Assembly: GCA_027924585.1 (NCBI GenBank)
Contig: BSBM01000123.1
Coordinates: forward strand, 16,322,001 to 16,386,000
Length of the DNA stretch: 64,000 nt
Direction: 5' to 3'
Origin: Larix kaempferi
Taxonomy: Eukaryota; Streptophyta; Pinopsida; Pinales; Pinaceae
Positions within the stretch are counted from its first letter, which is position 1, and the number at the start of each line of letters is the position of its first letter. Both the position numbers and the translations under genes were made by a program. Below, one piece after another: positions 10,661 to 22,292 of the stretch. Under the pieces are notes generated by a model that was not told where the DNA came from, ran no database searches, and was given only the letters and a program-made list of their open reading frames with translations.

Positions 10661-12600
10661 TAGGGGAGGACTATCATGTCCCCATTTTGATAGCACCATG
10701 GAGCAACCCTCTAACCCATTCAATCCCTTAGGTTTAGGAGGAAAAATAAATAAATTGACTAGGAATAAAATTGGACTATAGTTGTTTTGTATTAAATTAA
10801 ATTAGAAATAATGTAATCTTATTTTGATATTTAATTTCATTTGGAAAACACCAAGGGACCCATGAGGGCACATAGGAGATAATATTTTGATCATAAGAAG
10901 ATTGCCAAAGAAGGAAGTCGAAAAAATAGTGCAAAGCAGAAAAGCAGTGGGAAAGCATAATAAAGTAGTAAAAGCAAGAAAAGCAGGCTGAAAGCAGAAT
11001 AAAGCAGTAAAAGCAAGAAAATCATCCTAAAAGTAGAAGAAAGCATAAAAGCAGGAAAAACAGGAAAAGCGGGAAAGTCCTAAAAGCAGGAAATCGGGAA
11101 AAGCAGGAAAAATAGCAGAAAAGCAGTGAAGATAGGAGTTTCCTGATTTTGAGAGATAAGGCTCAAGGAAGATTAGCAAAAGAAAGAAAGTAAGTTAGAA
11201 GCCTTAGGAAAGATCTACATGCTAATTTTATCCAAGGAAGGCAAAATCATGAAGGCAAGTAGGTCCAAGGAAAAATAAACTTACCAAAGAAGCATCCAAC
11301 TTACCAAAAGATATTATCTCCTAAAAATTATTATTTTATTATTTTTCATGAGAGAAGTCTAGAAGGAAAGAGCCAGTGTACAGGTTCAATACATCTAACT
11401 TGTGGATTACTTGCCTAAGAAGAAAACCAACTTATAAAATAAGGTGGTGCACACCCTCTCACATTTGTTTGGTCATTTTGATATTTTTTTTGAGAGATTG
11501 CTCTCAGAGGCTTGGGAGAGTCTTGGGAGATCTTCCCTATTGCAAATTTTTTCCATTCAACCACACAATTTTAGTACATCCATTATATTCTGAAGTAGCA
11601 GATCTGATCCAGTGGTTGGTGTTCTTGTTGTGCGGTTCAATCTCTTCATTCAGTGGAAATAATGTTTAAGGGCCAAAATGGAGGTTCTGGTTTCCGATTT
11701 TTTTATCATTTCTAGGTTGTGAGACCTATTCCATTGTTTCCGGAGGGTTGTTTCCAATAATAAACACCTTTTTTCTTGTTGAAAAATGTGTCTGGATGAC
11801 CAAGATACAACCATTTTCACCAGATCCAAGGTTTCAGTGTTGAGGAGCACACATGTGCAACTCTATCTTTGTATTTATTGATTTTTGAGATGTGTAAGAG
11901 CCCTTGTGAGTTGTATCAAATGTTCTTGATCCATCCATGAGAAGCCAATATTTTATTCTTCTATATATTTCTTTGATCCACTGGTTCTATTTGTTATTTT
12001 CTTACTTCCATTGATGATTCTTGCTCTTGTTGTAAAATCCATTGAAGAATTGTGAATTGTCTGTAAGTATAGATATGATGTACTTTAAATTGATGCTATA
12101 TCAGTCTAATATAGCCTTCTTTTGTTCAATAATCTCTATTTGAGTCCATTATCAGTCTTTAGAATAAATATGAAGATTATTGAAGTTGTTGTAATTCTCT
12201 TTTCCTAGGCTTGCTCTTGTGCATTGGAAAATTTCCTAGTTTTACAGTAATTAACATAAAATGTATTCTATCAACTCTTTGGTCTCTATGTAAGTTTCTA
12301 AAGGTCCATCAAACCCTGATACACACATCCATAGCTTCAGACTAAGTTTTCACGACCCTCTCTGCCTATTTGGAAGAGCCTGGAAGAAAGCTAGTTGAGC
12401 AATCCCTAGTAGTGCACTTGCCAATTTGACCTCCAAATCTGATTTGTTTGCTACCAAAACTATGTAATTATGTTGTAGAAGGTCTAATATGATCCAATTA
12501 GTATACCCCAAAGTATGATTACCTTCAGTCAGGATCTGTCAGTGTGTGCATGTATTTCCTTCCTGAAACTAGTCAAAGTTTTAAGTAGTCTTCTGCCCAC
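10659..12600 (+). mobile_element. Probable Gypsy-type 3' LTR with polypurine tract (3' end not located)
   Basis: A purine tract GGTAGGGGAGGAC (about 10659-10671) directly precedes TATCATGTCCCCATTTTGA. The same start occurs on the minus strand in the solo LTR ending at 27791, and a similar TGTAACACCCCATTTTGACC lies at 40802. A TATA-like CTTATAAAATAAGG lies at 11431-11444 and the AAAGCAG repeat lies inside. I could not find the LTR's 3' end or a second copy, so the right border is a guess. Confidence 0.4.
10925..11130 (+). repeat. Degenerate AAAGCAG tandem repeat
   Basis: About 200 bp made of irregular units such as AAAGCAG, AAAGCAGGAAA and AAAGCAAGAA. It is purine-rich on the plus strand, probably a simple-sequence expansion inside the LTR-like region, with no coding meaning. 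Confidence 0.8.
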
Positions 12601-12689
12601 ATATTCCCTGCTTGCTTGAAGTTTTTTTAAAAGTATTAAATTTTTGTACTTCTGATCATATAGGTACATTACATTATAATTGTCTTTTT

Positions 12690-13005
12690 CATCATGATCA
12701 TTATCATCATCCTTGTCATCACCATCATCACCCTCATCCTTGTCACCATCATCATCATCATCATCTTCATCTTCATCTTCATCGTCATTGCATTATCATT
12801 TCCATCACCATTATTACAATCACCATAATTGAAATCACCATCATTGTCATCTTCATCATAGTCGTCATCATAATCATCATCATCATTGGCATCCTCATCA
12901 CCACCACCACCACCATCATCGTCGTCGTCGTCATCAACACCATCATATTCATCCTCATTGTCATCTTCATCATCATCTCCATCGCCATCATCATCCTTTC
13001 AAAGC
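12690..13005 (+). repeat. CAT/CAC trinucleotide array
   Basis: Roughly 315 bp of interrupted ATC/CAT/CAC/GTC triplets. The apparent His/Ile-rich ORFs on both strands come from the repeat and are not genes. A matching ATG/GAT array lies at 31765-32010 in the opposite orientation. Confidence 0.9.
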
Positions 13006-13019
13006 TCCTACCCTAAGGA

Positions 13020-13650
13020 CTAACACTAAATACTTAACTCATATAACCCTTTTCATGTAACCTCTATAACCTTAATCCATACCTTATAACCTCTATAACC
13101 TTAACCTCTTCCATATACCCATAACTAGTATATCCTACAATTAATATAACCCTTATAACCCATATTACATCTATCTATTAACCTATTATACAGTCCTATA
13201 ACCTTGATACGTTATAGCCACTAAAATAATCACTAATATTTTGAAACCTTAAGCAATGCATAACTCCTAAACCCTAATCCCTATTCTAAACCACTAATTC
13301 CAAGCCCCTATAACCACTAACTATTATAAAACCAAACCTTGACATTAATAATTACTAACTTTAACATATATAACATGTAACCTTATAACCCCTAGCCTAA
13401 ATGATACCTAACTCATATATCCCTTAATCCATATAACCTTAAATCTCTAGCTCATGCAACCACTAATCCATATAACCATTATAAACCCTAACTTCTATAA
13501 TCAATATCACCTAATGTTAATATCCCACATAACCACTAACGCATATATCCCTTAACTCATAACAATTGTCCCTTATGACCATTAGAATCCATAACCACTA
13601 TAACCTCTAGTACTTCAACTTCAGAACTCTTAAACTTCATCATCCTTTCA
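13020..13650 (+). repeat. Degenerate CCTTATAACC / telomere-like repeat block 1 (C-rich strand)
   Basis: Dense irregular units of ATAACC, CTTATAACC, CCCTAA and TTAACC. They resemble heavily mutated plant telomeric repeat (CCCTAAA) mixed with ATAACC satellite-like sequence. It follows the CAT array without a gap. No ORF. Confidence 0.7.
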
Positions 13651-14214
13651 CCCCCTAATGAAATTTGTTTTTGCCCCAAAAAGTGAATTGCTCCAAATTC
13701 AAATAAGCAATGTTGGTTTAACAATCGAACATAGTACTGAAACTAGTTCAATGTTGGATATACATCGAATAGGTGTCGATAAACCTTTTATTTTTATATT
13801 TTCATATTATGATGTGGGGCACATTCCCCCATAATGGGTTTATGGGTGCACATGAATCCCTAGGTCATGCTTAGCCACCTAGATGATATAAAATAATAAT
13901 AACTAGGTTGGCTATTAAAACATAACCTATAAGTAATGCAATAACGAGGATTCGTAGTAATAATGTCAAGTAACCACAAGTGATCAAGATTACCATTATT
14001 TCAATATTATGAATGTTGAGATTGTGGGAGAATGAAGAAATCCAATGCCAATATCGAGTGTCAATTATGAGAGACAGTGCTCATAGGAATGTTCCCACCA
14101 TATCAACCCTTATGAATGTTGCTTCATTTACCAAGTACCATGTTTGTGCTATGGGTAAATTTTATCCCATTGGGGATTTTTCCAATGTAATTTTTTGAAG
14201 TTGGAAATATTTTA
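13651..14214. other. AT-rich spacer between telomere-like blocks
   Basis: Unique-looking sequence without coding features. A short stretch with AAGCAATGTT and CATCGAATAGGTGTCGAT (about 13707-13790) is faintly similar to the foldback at 28983-29075. Confidence 0.3.
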
Positions 14215-14760
14215 TAATAAAAAGATGTTAATGTTTTCCTAACAAAATGCCTAATTCCTTTAACTAAAATCCATATGAACCCTAACTTGAATAACATTTG
14301 GAACTCCTAACTATTATAATCCTTATAACACATAATTCCTAATCCATATAACCCCTGAACCTTGAGCTATAAAAACCTAGCATCCCTCACACTTATTTAT
14401 TACAAATTTTCCCCTTTAAATTATAAACATTATTCCCCTAAACCCTTAAACATTTAATAATGTTAAACATGAATAAATCACAACACATAACACTTATTTA
14501 TTACCTCCACCTTATCACCCTAATCCTTATGAACCTTATCTTTTAGCCCATATAGGCCAAAATTATATATCCCATAAAATATATAGCTACTAACACCTTT
14601 TAACATGAACCTTTATTGCCCATAACCCGTAAAACTTATCCCCCAATTCCTATGCCCTAACATCTATAACATCTATATCATAATCGCTAACCATGGACTC
14701 CTATCATCCTTAACCCCAACCACTATTTAAGCCCTAATTGGTAAATATTAACCCCTAGAT
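14215..14760 (+). repeat. Degenerate telomere-like repeat block 2 (C-rich strand)
   Basis: The same word set as block 1 resumes: CCTAACT, ATAACCC, CCCTAATCC, AACCCC. It ends at an abrupt strand switch near 14760, where G-rich units begin. Confidence 0.65.
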
Positions 14761-14764
14761 AATT

Positions 14765-14911
14765 TAATTAAGGGGGTTAAGGGCTTAGGGGATAAGGGAT
14801 TAAGGGGTTAGGGGCTTAAGGGATTAGGGGTTAATGGGTTTAGGGGTTAGGGGGTTAAGGGATTAGGTGTAAAGGGGGTTAAGAAATTAGGGTTTAGGGG
14901 TTTCAAGGGTT
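14765..14911 (+). repeat. G-rich telomere-like repeat (TTAGGGG/TTTAGGG variants)
   Basis: About 145 bp of GGGGTTAGGGG, TTAAGGG and TTTAGGGG units, including exact TTTAGGG words. It is in the opposite orientation to the C-rich blocks on its left and ends at the CACTA-like terminus at 14912. Confidence 0.75.
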
Positions 14912-15450
14912 CACTAGTACAAATGGCTAATTTATTACTAAAAAAAATTAAAATTTGCATATAAATGATTGTTGGCGCAAAATGGATTCCAGGGTTCTTG
15001 CACATGGGCCAACAAAAGGGCACCACTGTAGTTTAGTGTGCTGGCATTTTAAATCGCCTTAAGGGGGAACGTCTCACCCAAAGCACAACCAAGACCAACG
15101 TAGAGTAGGGATTAGTTAACTTTATGGTTGCGATGGGGTTTTACAACAGTATTCATTATATCACAACAATACTTAAGAAAATTCATCATTCATCCGTCGA
15201 AATCGATACTGTAAACCAAAAGAAACCATCACAGAGAGATGTGCAATACAAAAATTTAAGGGGGGGTGTAATAATCTTTTCATTACATCAATGGATATTT
15301 GTTACAACAACAATATTATTGCATCAAGCCCTACATTCACTGTGTAATTACCCTTTGCGGGATGCAATAGAACCCCAAAAAACCATTACAAAACCCATAT
15401 CACAGATCTGTCTATCTTTGTCTACAACTAACTCTTTTGATGCTTGGGTC

Positions 15451-16027
15451 TATTGAAATATTGTAACTTCTAAGAATATTCTATTTGTACTTTATCTGGA
15501 GATGTTTCATTCCTCCGCTGGGACCTTATTGTATATCCGAAGGTGTTTATTCCCCGTCGGAATGTGGTAACTTGGGTTATTAGACTTCCCTAGTGGGGTT
15601 GGCCCAGAGTCAGTTGTAATGGGGTGTTTAATTCCCCTAGTGGGGTCGACCCAGTCGGCATTATGTTGAGTGGTTAAGTTGGGGCCGACCTAGTTAGGGT
15701 TAAAAGTCAAGTGAGGTAAAGTATAAATAGAGGATGTGTGATCCTCATTTATCACACACACTCACTTGTGAAACTCGCATAGGAGAAGGAGAGATCTGCA
15801 AAGGGGGAGAAGGAGCTCATGTTTGGGGATTACATATTTGTATTTGTTGGTCATCTATATTGAGGAAGCTTTGCTGGGTTTTCTACCCCATGAGGGTTTC
15901 CCAGGATAAATTGTGTCTCTTGTGTTTATGTTGTGCTTGTTGTTCTTTCAGTGATCCTGTATATGCTATTGTTGTGAAATCTAATGGAATATTGATGTTA
16001 TCTATCTTAACATATTGAATATTAACA
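15451..16027 (+). mobile_element. Copia LTR fragment with 5' leader (same family as LTR D)
   Basis: The LTR runs from a mutated start (ATTGAAATATTG, expected TGTTGAAATATTG) to ATTAACA at 16027. The primer-binding site TGGTATCAGAGC follows at 16028-16039, then a leader to about 16160 like that of Copia B (GGCAATGTATGGCACTTACGA; CTTTCGCTATAAAT). There is no polypurine tract on its left and no gag. It is the 5' part of an element whose body is gone, inside the CACTA-like element. Confidence 0.8.
15722..15750 (+). promoter_or_regulatory. LTR TATA box with overlapping inverted repeat
   Basis: TATAAATA leads directly into GAGGAT-GTGTG-ATCCTC with outer AAAT/ATTT pairing. The same shape occurs in the B, C and D LTRs with other stem bases. 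Probable core promoter. Confidence 0.55.
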
Positions 16028-16160
16028 TGGTATCAGAGCTATCCTGAAGGAAGGCAATGTATGGCACTTACGACACTTGTCTCACTTGTGACAATTTGAA
16101 AGTTAGGGTTTTGTATAGCAAAACCTAGTCATCGTGGAACTTTCGCTATAAATCAGTTTT

Positions 16161-16365
16161 ATAACACGACTAAGTTTTAGTTGTATTTTGTGTAGTCATT
16201 AATCAGTTGCCTTGATTTATGATGTTGTAGTATATTTAGTCATTTGTTTGGTCATTAATTGTCACAGTTAATGACCAAATAAATGCGTAAATATATTACA
16301 AGATGATGAATCAAATCAACCCATTAATGACTAAGTGAAATATGATTAAATGTTAGTCGTGTTAT
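16161..16365. mobile_element. Foldback (hairpin) MITE-like sequence, 205 bp
   Basis: Starts ATAACACGACTAA and ends TTAGTCGTGTTAT. The two arms (16161-16262 and 16268-16365) are inverted copies over nearly their whole length with scattered mismatches, for example the TTTGGTCATTAAT and GTTAATGACCAAA words next to the loop. It sits between the Copia leader and the right CACTA-like subterminal region. Confidence 0.7.
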
Positions 16366-16474
16366 AAGAGACTGTAAATTAGCTACTAGTAGTCACCAAC
16401 AAAAACACAATAGTCGCATATATGCAATTTTAGTTGTTTTGTTAGTCACAATTTTTTCATTTGTACTAGTGATT

Positions 16475-18845
16475 TATCTCTTTTTAGTAATTTAATATTC
16501 ATTAGATTTATTACTAATGTAGTAGTTTTATATTCATTTCATTTTTGTTCATCATTATTATTCAATATAAACTACTAATTTAGTATTTTTATGTTTAGTT
16601 TATTTTTGTTCATCATTACTAATCAATATAAATTAATTAGTATGATATTGTGAATGAATTAAAAAAAATATGAATTAATATGAATACACATGTGGATCAT
16701 GCAAAGTCGCATAGTTAGCAACACTAAATAATATCAAGTATAAACATATAAATTTGAACTAAGTAAATTATATTAAATGAAAAGTCATGTATTGCAATAT
16801 ATTTGAGTTTCTAATTGAATATCCACTAATGGACTAGTACTAGTCCATGACAAAAACTGTCTCCATACTTTATATGAAAATCGTCTACTTCAATGACTTT
16901 TCCAAATATTACAATGGCTACTTAGTGAAACTTCCTTCCTTCTTCAAACTATTACAACCATTTTGTTTTTTCTTCATATGGAAAGGGTATGTTATTTGTG
17001 ACCTTAATACCTTTGTTGCATTCAAGGCATTTTCCACTCTTAACTTATTTTTCTTTAACTGTCTTTGTTTGTGCTCCCACCTGTCAACATTTATGAGCAT
17101 CATCATATACTTTCATTCTTGCATTGAGAAATATTCAAATATATACTGAAATGCAATCAACAATGCCCATAAGCTAAATTCAAGTTTCTACAATGCACTA
17201 CAACTACATGAATTTAATTGTGATGATGGATCCTTTGTAATGCTAAATCTTGGCATGTTGACCTCAAGTGTTCTATGTTTACCATCATAAAATGTTAGAA
17301 GGCATAAGAATATAATTATGCATTACAACACCCATGGCAAGGCATTACTCATTCCTAATTTCCTATCCCATGATACATATTGTAAGTACTGCATGGCTGC
17401 ATCAAGAACATTAACATTAAAGGTCTACTTAGATGACAAACAATATAATAAATTTGTGAAAAGCAACCACAAAATGGACAAAAATGGAACTGTTCAATGG
17501 CCACAACTAACTCAACATGTAGCCATAACAAGAAGTATGTCTCATAGACATGAGAGAAAATCTGTATATGCTTACCATCATAAAATGTTAGAAGGTGTAA
17601 GAATATAATTATGCCTTACAACACCAGTGTTGAAATGGAATCTTTAGTTGGGGCTAGACCAAGTGGTAGAGTTGAAGAAGGAAATCCACCCTAGAAAATA
17701 CAAGGTTTGGAGATAAAGAAAAAATAGGTTAGCTCCTATATAAGCATACTTCCTACAAAAGAAATATTTAACCTCCATTTATTTCTTTATTAGGTATCCC
17801 TAATGCTATTTTATTTGTCCTCCCCTTTTGCATGAAATTCCATGGTTGTGGAAGCTGTGTTAGTGGATGATACTTGGGATAAGTTAAGAAAGAAGCAGAG
17901 GAGGAAGCTACAAGAGAGTTAATGAGTCTATTCTCTACTAAAATGAAGATCATTAAAACATTCAATGTTGTCATGTCCCAACCATAAATGTTGCATTGCC
18001 AATTGGAGGACGGAATAACTAGATTTCTGTAGTGTTATCTTGGCTCTTAGACTACAACAATTCAACAAATATCACGATAAATTTATGATTTTACCGTACA
18101 ATAAATGTAAGATCAGAAAATAGATAAAAGGTTACCATTGTCTTTCTGTAGCACTTGAATATGGCACATATTTGTAAGTTATTATTTCAATGTTATAATC
18201 AAGATAGATTTTTTTTGACAAATACAACCACAAGATCATAGATGCTAAGTCATGTGGACCTGAAATTTTAATCCAAAATAAAAATAATATAACATGCCAT
18301 GAGAAATCTATTTAGAAAAACTAGATTCTGTAACCAGAAATACAGGGGATACACAACACTTTTGCGTGGCTTTATTGTTGCTTGCAAATCTAAATATTTA
18401 GAGAAACTAATTGAAAAATGTACATTCTTTATGGCTATTAGATAGGGCTCTGAATAAAATGGACTAACATCCCTAGAACCATAAGTTTTGAAGAACCATT
18501 AGAATGACTAAAGTAGTCATTTTTCCTAACCTTAGTTTAATAACTTTCCTATAAAATGTTTTACTGGTCAACTCAGTTGGAAGGGTAACACCCAGTTCAA
18601 TTATCCAAAAAGAGAACCAAGAAAATGGTTCTATCATACCTCAACAACATCTTGCCTGCAATACAACTACTTAATTTCTACAATGTTCATTCTCCGTTGT
18701 AGTTGCAGGTCAAGGAACACACAAATAAACGCCCATAAGAACTGATAAACTGAAGCAACGAACATTGACAAAGTAGTGAATGCAAAATAAACAATATGAC
18801 AGTTTCTTATTTTTATTTGAAAACCCTTTTTCTTTATTCTGATGC
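16475..18845. other. Intergenic, AT-rich, with one dispersed direct repeat
   Basis: No gene recognised. A direct repeat of about 57 bp with few mismatches (CCATCATAAAATGTTAGAAG then TAAGAATATAATTATG) occurs at 17274-17328 and 17575-17628, about 298 bp apart. A 20-bp perfect palindrome ATGGACTAGTACTAGTCCAT lies at 16829-16848. Short ORFs on both strands overlap and show no conserved domain. Confidence 0.4.
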
Positions 18846-18847
18846 TC

Positions 18848-19172
18848 TTATTCATCCTCCTCGTTTGAATTAGAGTTGTCTTCCTTCTTCTTTGCTGCCA
18901 AACTCAAAGTTGCATCCTTCTTTTCTTCATCATCCTGGCATGGAACAATTTACAATATCAATATAGTTCCTCCAACTCTTATTTTTTCCAACTAAAAAAC
19001 AAAAGGGGATAAGACATAGTGGAAAATGATACAAACAAAATAAATTACATAAGTCAAACCTTCATTCCAACGGCAAATACATCTCCAACAGCAAGTTTTT
19101 GAAGTTTGCAAGCATCTCATCTTCCAGATTTGCCTTTTCTATTACATATTCGATCTGATTTTGCTCCAGTGG
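18848..19172 (-). pseudogene. Two exon-like blocks of an unrecognised gene, C-terminal end
   Basis: On the minus strand, block 1 (19172-19060, 113 nt) follows a TATATTTTAG acceptor-like site and ends ATGAAG before GTTTGA. Block 2 (18934-18848) follows TTCCATGCCAG and encodes DDEEKKDATLSLAAKKKEDN and an acidic end to TAA. Phase is preserved: block 1 ends with LAVGDVFAVGMK directly before DDEEKK. In that frame block 1 has one TGA, within GKSGR-stop-DACKLQK, that could be a mutated Trp or Arg codon. Consistent splice signals and a Lys/Glu-rich C-terminus suggest a captured or decayed host gene end. I do not recognise the protein. Confidence 0.4.
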
Positions 19173-19179
19173 CTAAAAT

Positions 19180-22100
19180 ATACACAATGCAACAAGTTCA
19201 AAACACTACAAACGTTCTAATCAAACATAATTATAGCTCTTTAAAGATAGGGATTTCGTTCAGCTTTAATCTCATCAATACATATAAAACATATTTTATC
19301 ATGGGATAAACTGGTGCAATCTATAAGGTGTTTTGAAAACTTATAACCTTTAGAGAAACAAACATATCATTTTACAAAAAAATATAATATCATAATAAGG
19401 CACAAGGTAGCAATAAATCTACTAAGAATATCCAGTTTGGATAAATATACAGAAACAAAGAGTCCAAAATTTAAAATTTACAGTGGACATAATTTAGAAT
19501 TTCCAAGTTAAATGCAGGTAAGAAGTTTGAAATTAATAGTGTCTTTGATTGCACTGAGGTGTATGATGACTCTTCTTCAAGAGAACAAAATTTATTATGT
19601 GAACTCTATCAATTCAGTTTCTTCTTGGCACAAGAAACATAGTGGAATCCTAACTTCGTTGTAGGAGATGTTCAATTGAGAGCATTTTCCTCATTCTTGC
19701 AAAACCAATTCAAATGGGAGTTGGACATGAGATTCTTCTACAAATGTGAGTTTATTTTTGAGATCCAGGTTAGAGGAGAGCATGGAATGCCTAGAGCTAT
19801 TGATCTATATTGACAAATTCTAAATTCTGTCGAGTGCAAATTCTAAATTCTATCCACTATTTACTTCAAATAAAAAAATATTTGGGATGGATTGGGTCTT
19901 TAATGCAAGGAGAAGGTATAACATTCTCGAAGTTGGAATGTATTTTTATTGAAGATCCAAAACATATCTTACGTTTTTTTCTTCAATAAATGGTTATTCA
20001 GTTAGTAAATCCATATACCATTGAAGTCCAAAGCACTATTACCGACATTAATTATAAAGTGCTAAAGAATGATAAGATTCATGAATACTAAGCACAAGAG
20101 TCCATATCAGAAAGATTGAAATCTCATTTTGGTCTTTAGTCTATACATGTAATGGTTTTTTTTGGTTATAAATGGTAGTTCAAACTGAATTAGATATTAT
20201 GAAAAGGCCAAGGAAAAAATTATATTACTTCAAATGAGATTACACTAATCCTTAATGGGACCTATAACAAGAAACCCATCTCCTAATATGACCATTTATC
20301 TACAATTCAAAACCAACTATAAGTTCCATGTTAGGATTGCACCCCCTACCATTACTATTAAATTGACATGTCTTCCTTAGCTCTATGTTGCTTTAGAAGT
20401 GAAATGAAGGAAAATTTATAGTCATTGAAACTATTCCAAGATGCCACAAGATAGCCATATCTAATTGTTATTATTCACATATGCACACATACCACACATA
20501 AGAGGGAGGGGGTTTTAGAATGTTTTGCACCAAGTTGACAAGATATCACTAAGTTCCTCCACTCCCTAATTAGCATGATTCCATACACCAATACCATCCA
20601 TGTTATCACAAAGAAGAAACAAAAAATAAAACAAGAAACAATAATTGAGTGAGAAAGAAACAAGGATAAAGGGGTTTGGATGGATAAGGAAAATTAAACC
20701 ACCATCTCCTTGTCCCTCTCCTAGTAAATATTATGCATATAAAATTGATTAGCAATGTACTAATGTTGTGTCATGAGGGTAATAGGAAATATAAACAAGC
20801 CTCCTGATCAGGTTTCTGTTAACATATACTTTCTTGGTCACACATCCTCCTACCCTAGCTTCATTTATTCTATTTATATGCCTCACTACTAGAGAGGCCT
20901 TTGACTACAATTCCTTAACTCCATTTCATTCAATTCTCTTCATTTACATGGAAGTCTAGGTTCTAGAGTGGAAACATTTACTTCCTTAGCTTAATGAGTC
21001 AACTATGGGATCTATGCAAGGATTGGATGAGATGAAGCATAGGTTACAGAGTGAGGATAAGATCTACTATAGTTTTGTCATTTAAACTCCAACTCTTGTG
21101 CTTTAAGTTTTGATATTCTAGGATATCATGATAGTGAAAAATTCTGAAATGGGGTCTTCCTAAATTTATTTGGTCATCTTTTGAAATTATATGTCCACAT
21201 ATCTAATGTTTTAAATGATGTGGTAATCTAAGTTTCATTGTGGGAATTACATAATTTGTTTAGTTAGCTTTAGGATATGGTTTTGGGATTTAGCTTTCCA
21301 AATTGTAGAAATATGTAGAAGTTTGTCTTTAGGAATAGGATGCTTCAGTTAGTCAAATTACCCTTGGTCCCAAATTTTCTCTAATTATCGTACATGCATC
21401 TCTTGCAATGTTCTAAAATGGAGTCAAAATATGGATTCAAGAATAACTATTTTCTTCATTTTGCGAGCTAGCTTAAGGCTTTACTTGGACTCCCATTTCT
21501 AGTTCGGTTCTAGTTAGTGTTTGTTGATGGATGTTCTCATTTCTAGTTTTTCCATCTTTACAAAGTAATGAACAATGTAATTGAATTTTAGATAGTACAT
21601 GAACCACCATATTTTGAGATAAAAAAATGTTATAATATTTTTAGAGGCATGTTATTATTATCTCCGAGGCCATTCTAGCAAACAAACCTAATCTTGACAC
21701 TCAGGGGCAAAGATATTTGAATCCTTGTAGGATGATCTCAGAAAAAATACAACTAAGGAATTTCCTTTCTATAGAGCCACAATGGAGAAGTACAAATAGA
21801 TCTATTGTTGCGTGCTACCATGATTATTGTTCATATCTTTTTACACTTGAATGACTTACTTGGATTTATGACATGTGCCAAAGTGTTCTATAGTCCTATA
21901 TGTTCCCCAGACTTTGACATTAATAGTGATGATTGTTGGTTTGATGTTGATCAATCCCTTGTTGGTTACTCATTTGCTGTACACTAAGGGTGAGGAATGA
22001 CTTACACAACCTTTCTACAGTCTTGGTTAAAGGTTGTGCCTAGGTTTCTAAGGGTTAGATATTTTCATCACATGGTTGGTAATTTTTTTGTTGAATGCTC

Positions 22101-22290
22101 TTGTCTCTTTTCACCTTATTGGCATCTTCATTCCACTAGTTTCCTTTATTGGATGAACTCTTCCTTCATTCTTCCCTATTGGCACATGTGGAGGAATTTG
22201 TATGAATTTTAGAAGGGATAGTCCCCTCCCATATGGATTTAGTCATCTATTTTGGACACCATACTCTTGGTTTTTATCCTTCCCTTCATC
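19180..22290. other. Intergenic, no feature recognised
   Basis: About 3.1 kb of AT-rich sequence. Short ORFs (for example plus strand 21805-21987 and 21997-22212) have no recognisable domain. No LTR, TIR or tandem repeat was found by eye. Confidence 0.4.
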
Positions 22291-22292
22291 CT

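Larger units (their letters stand above)
14912..16471. mobile_element. Non-autonomous CACTA-like (En/Spm) element, 1.56 kb
   Basis: Terminal inverted repeats CACTAGTACAAATG are perfect over 14 bp (14912-14925 and 16458-16471). The right subterminal region carries many TTAGTCA/TAGTCG words, typical of CACTA subterminal repeats. The flanking trinucleotides are GTT and ATT, so a 3-bp target duplication is at best imperfect. No transposase is encoded. A Copia LTR with leader (15451-16160) and a foldback (16161-16365) lie inside. The family assignment rests on the CACTA ends and the subterminal words. Confidence 0.65.

Noticed and set aside
12612-13016. Plus-strand ORF rich in His and Ile, and its Met-rich antisense counterpart
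   Set aside because: Both are translations of a CAT/CAC trinucleotide array; no start context or non-repeat coding sequence.
14765-14911. Telomere fusion point
   Set aside because: The order is C-rich then G-rich; a head-to-head fusion would be G-rich then C-rich.
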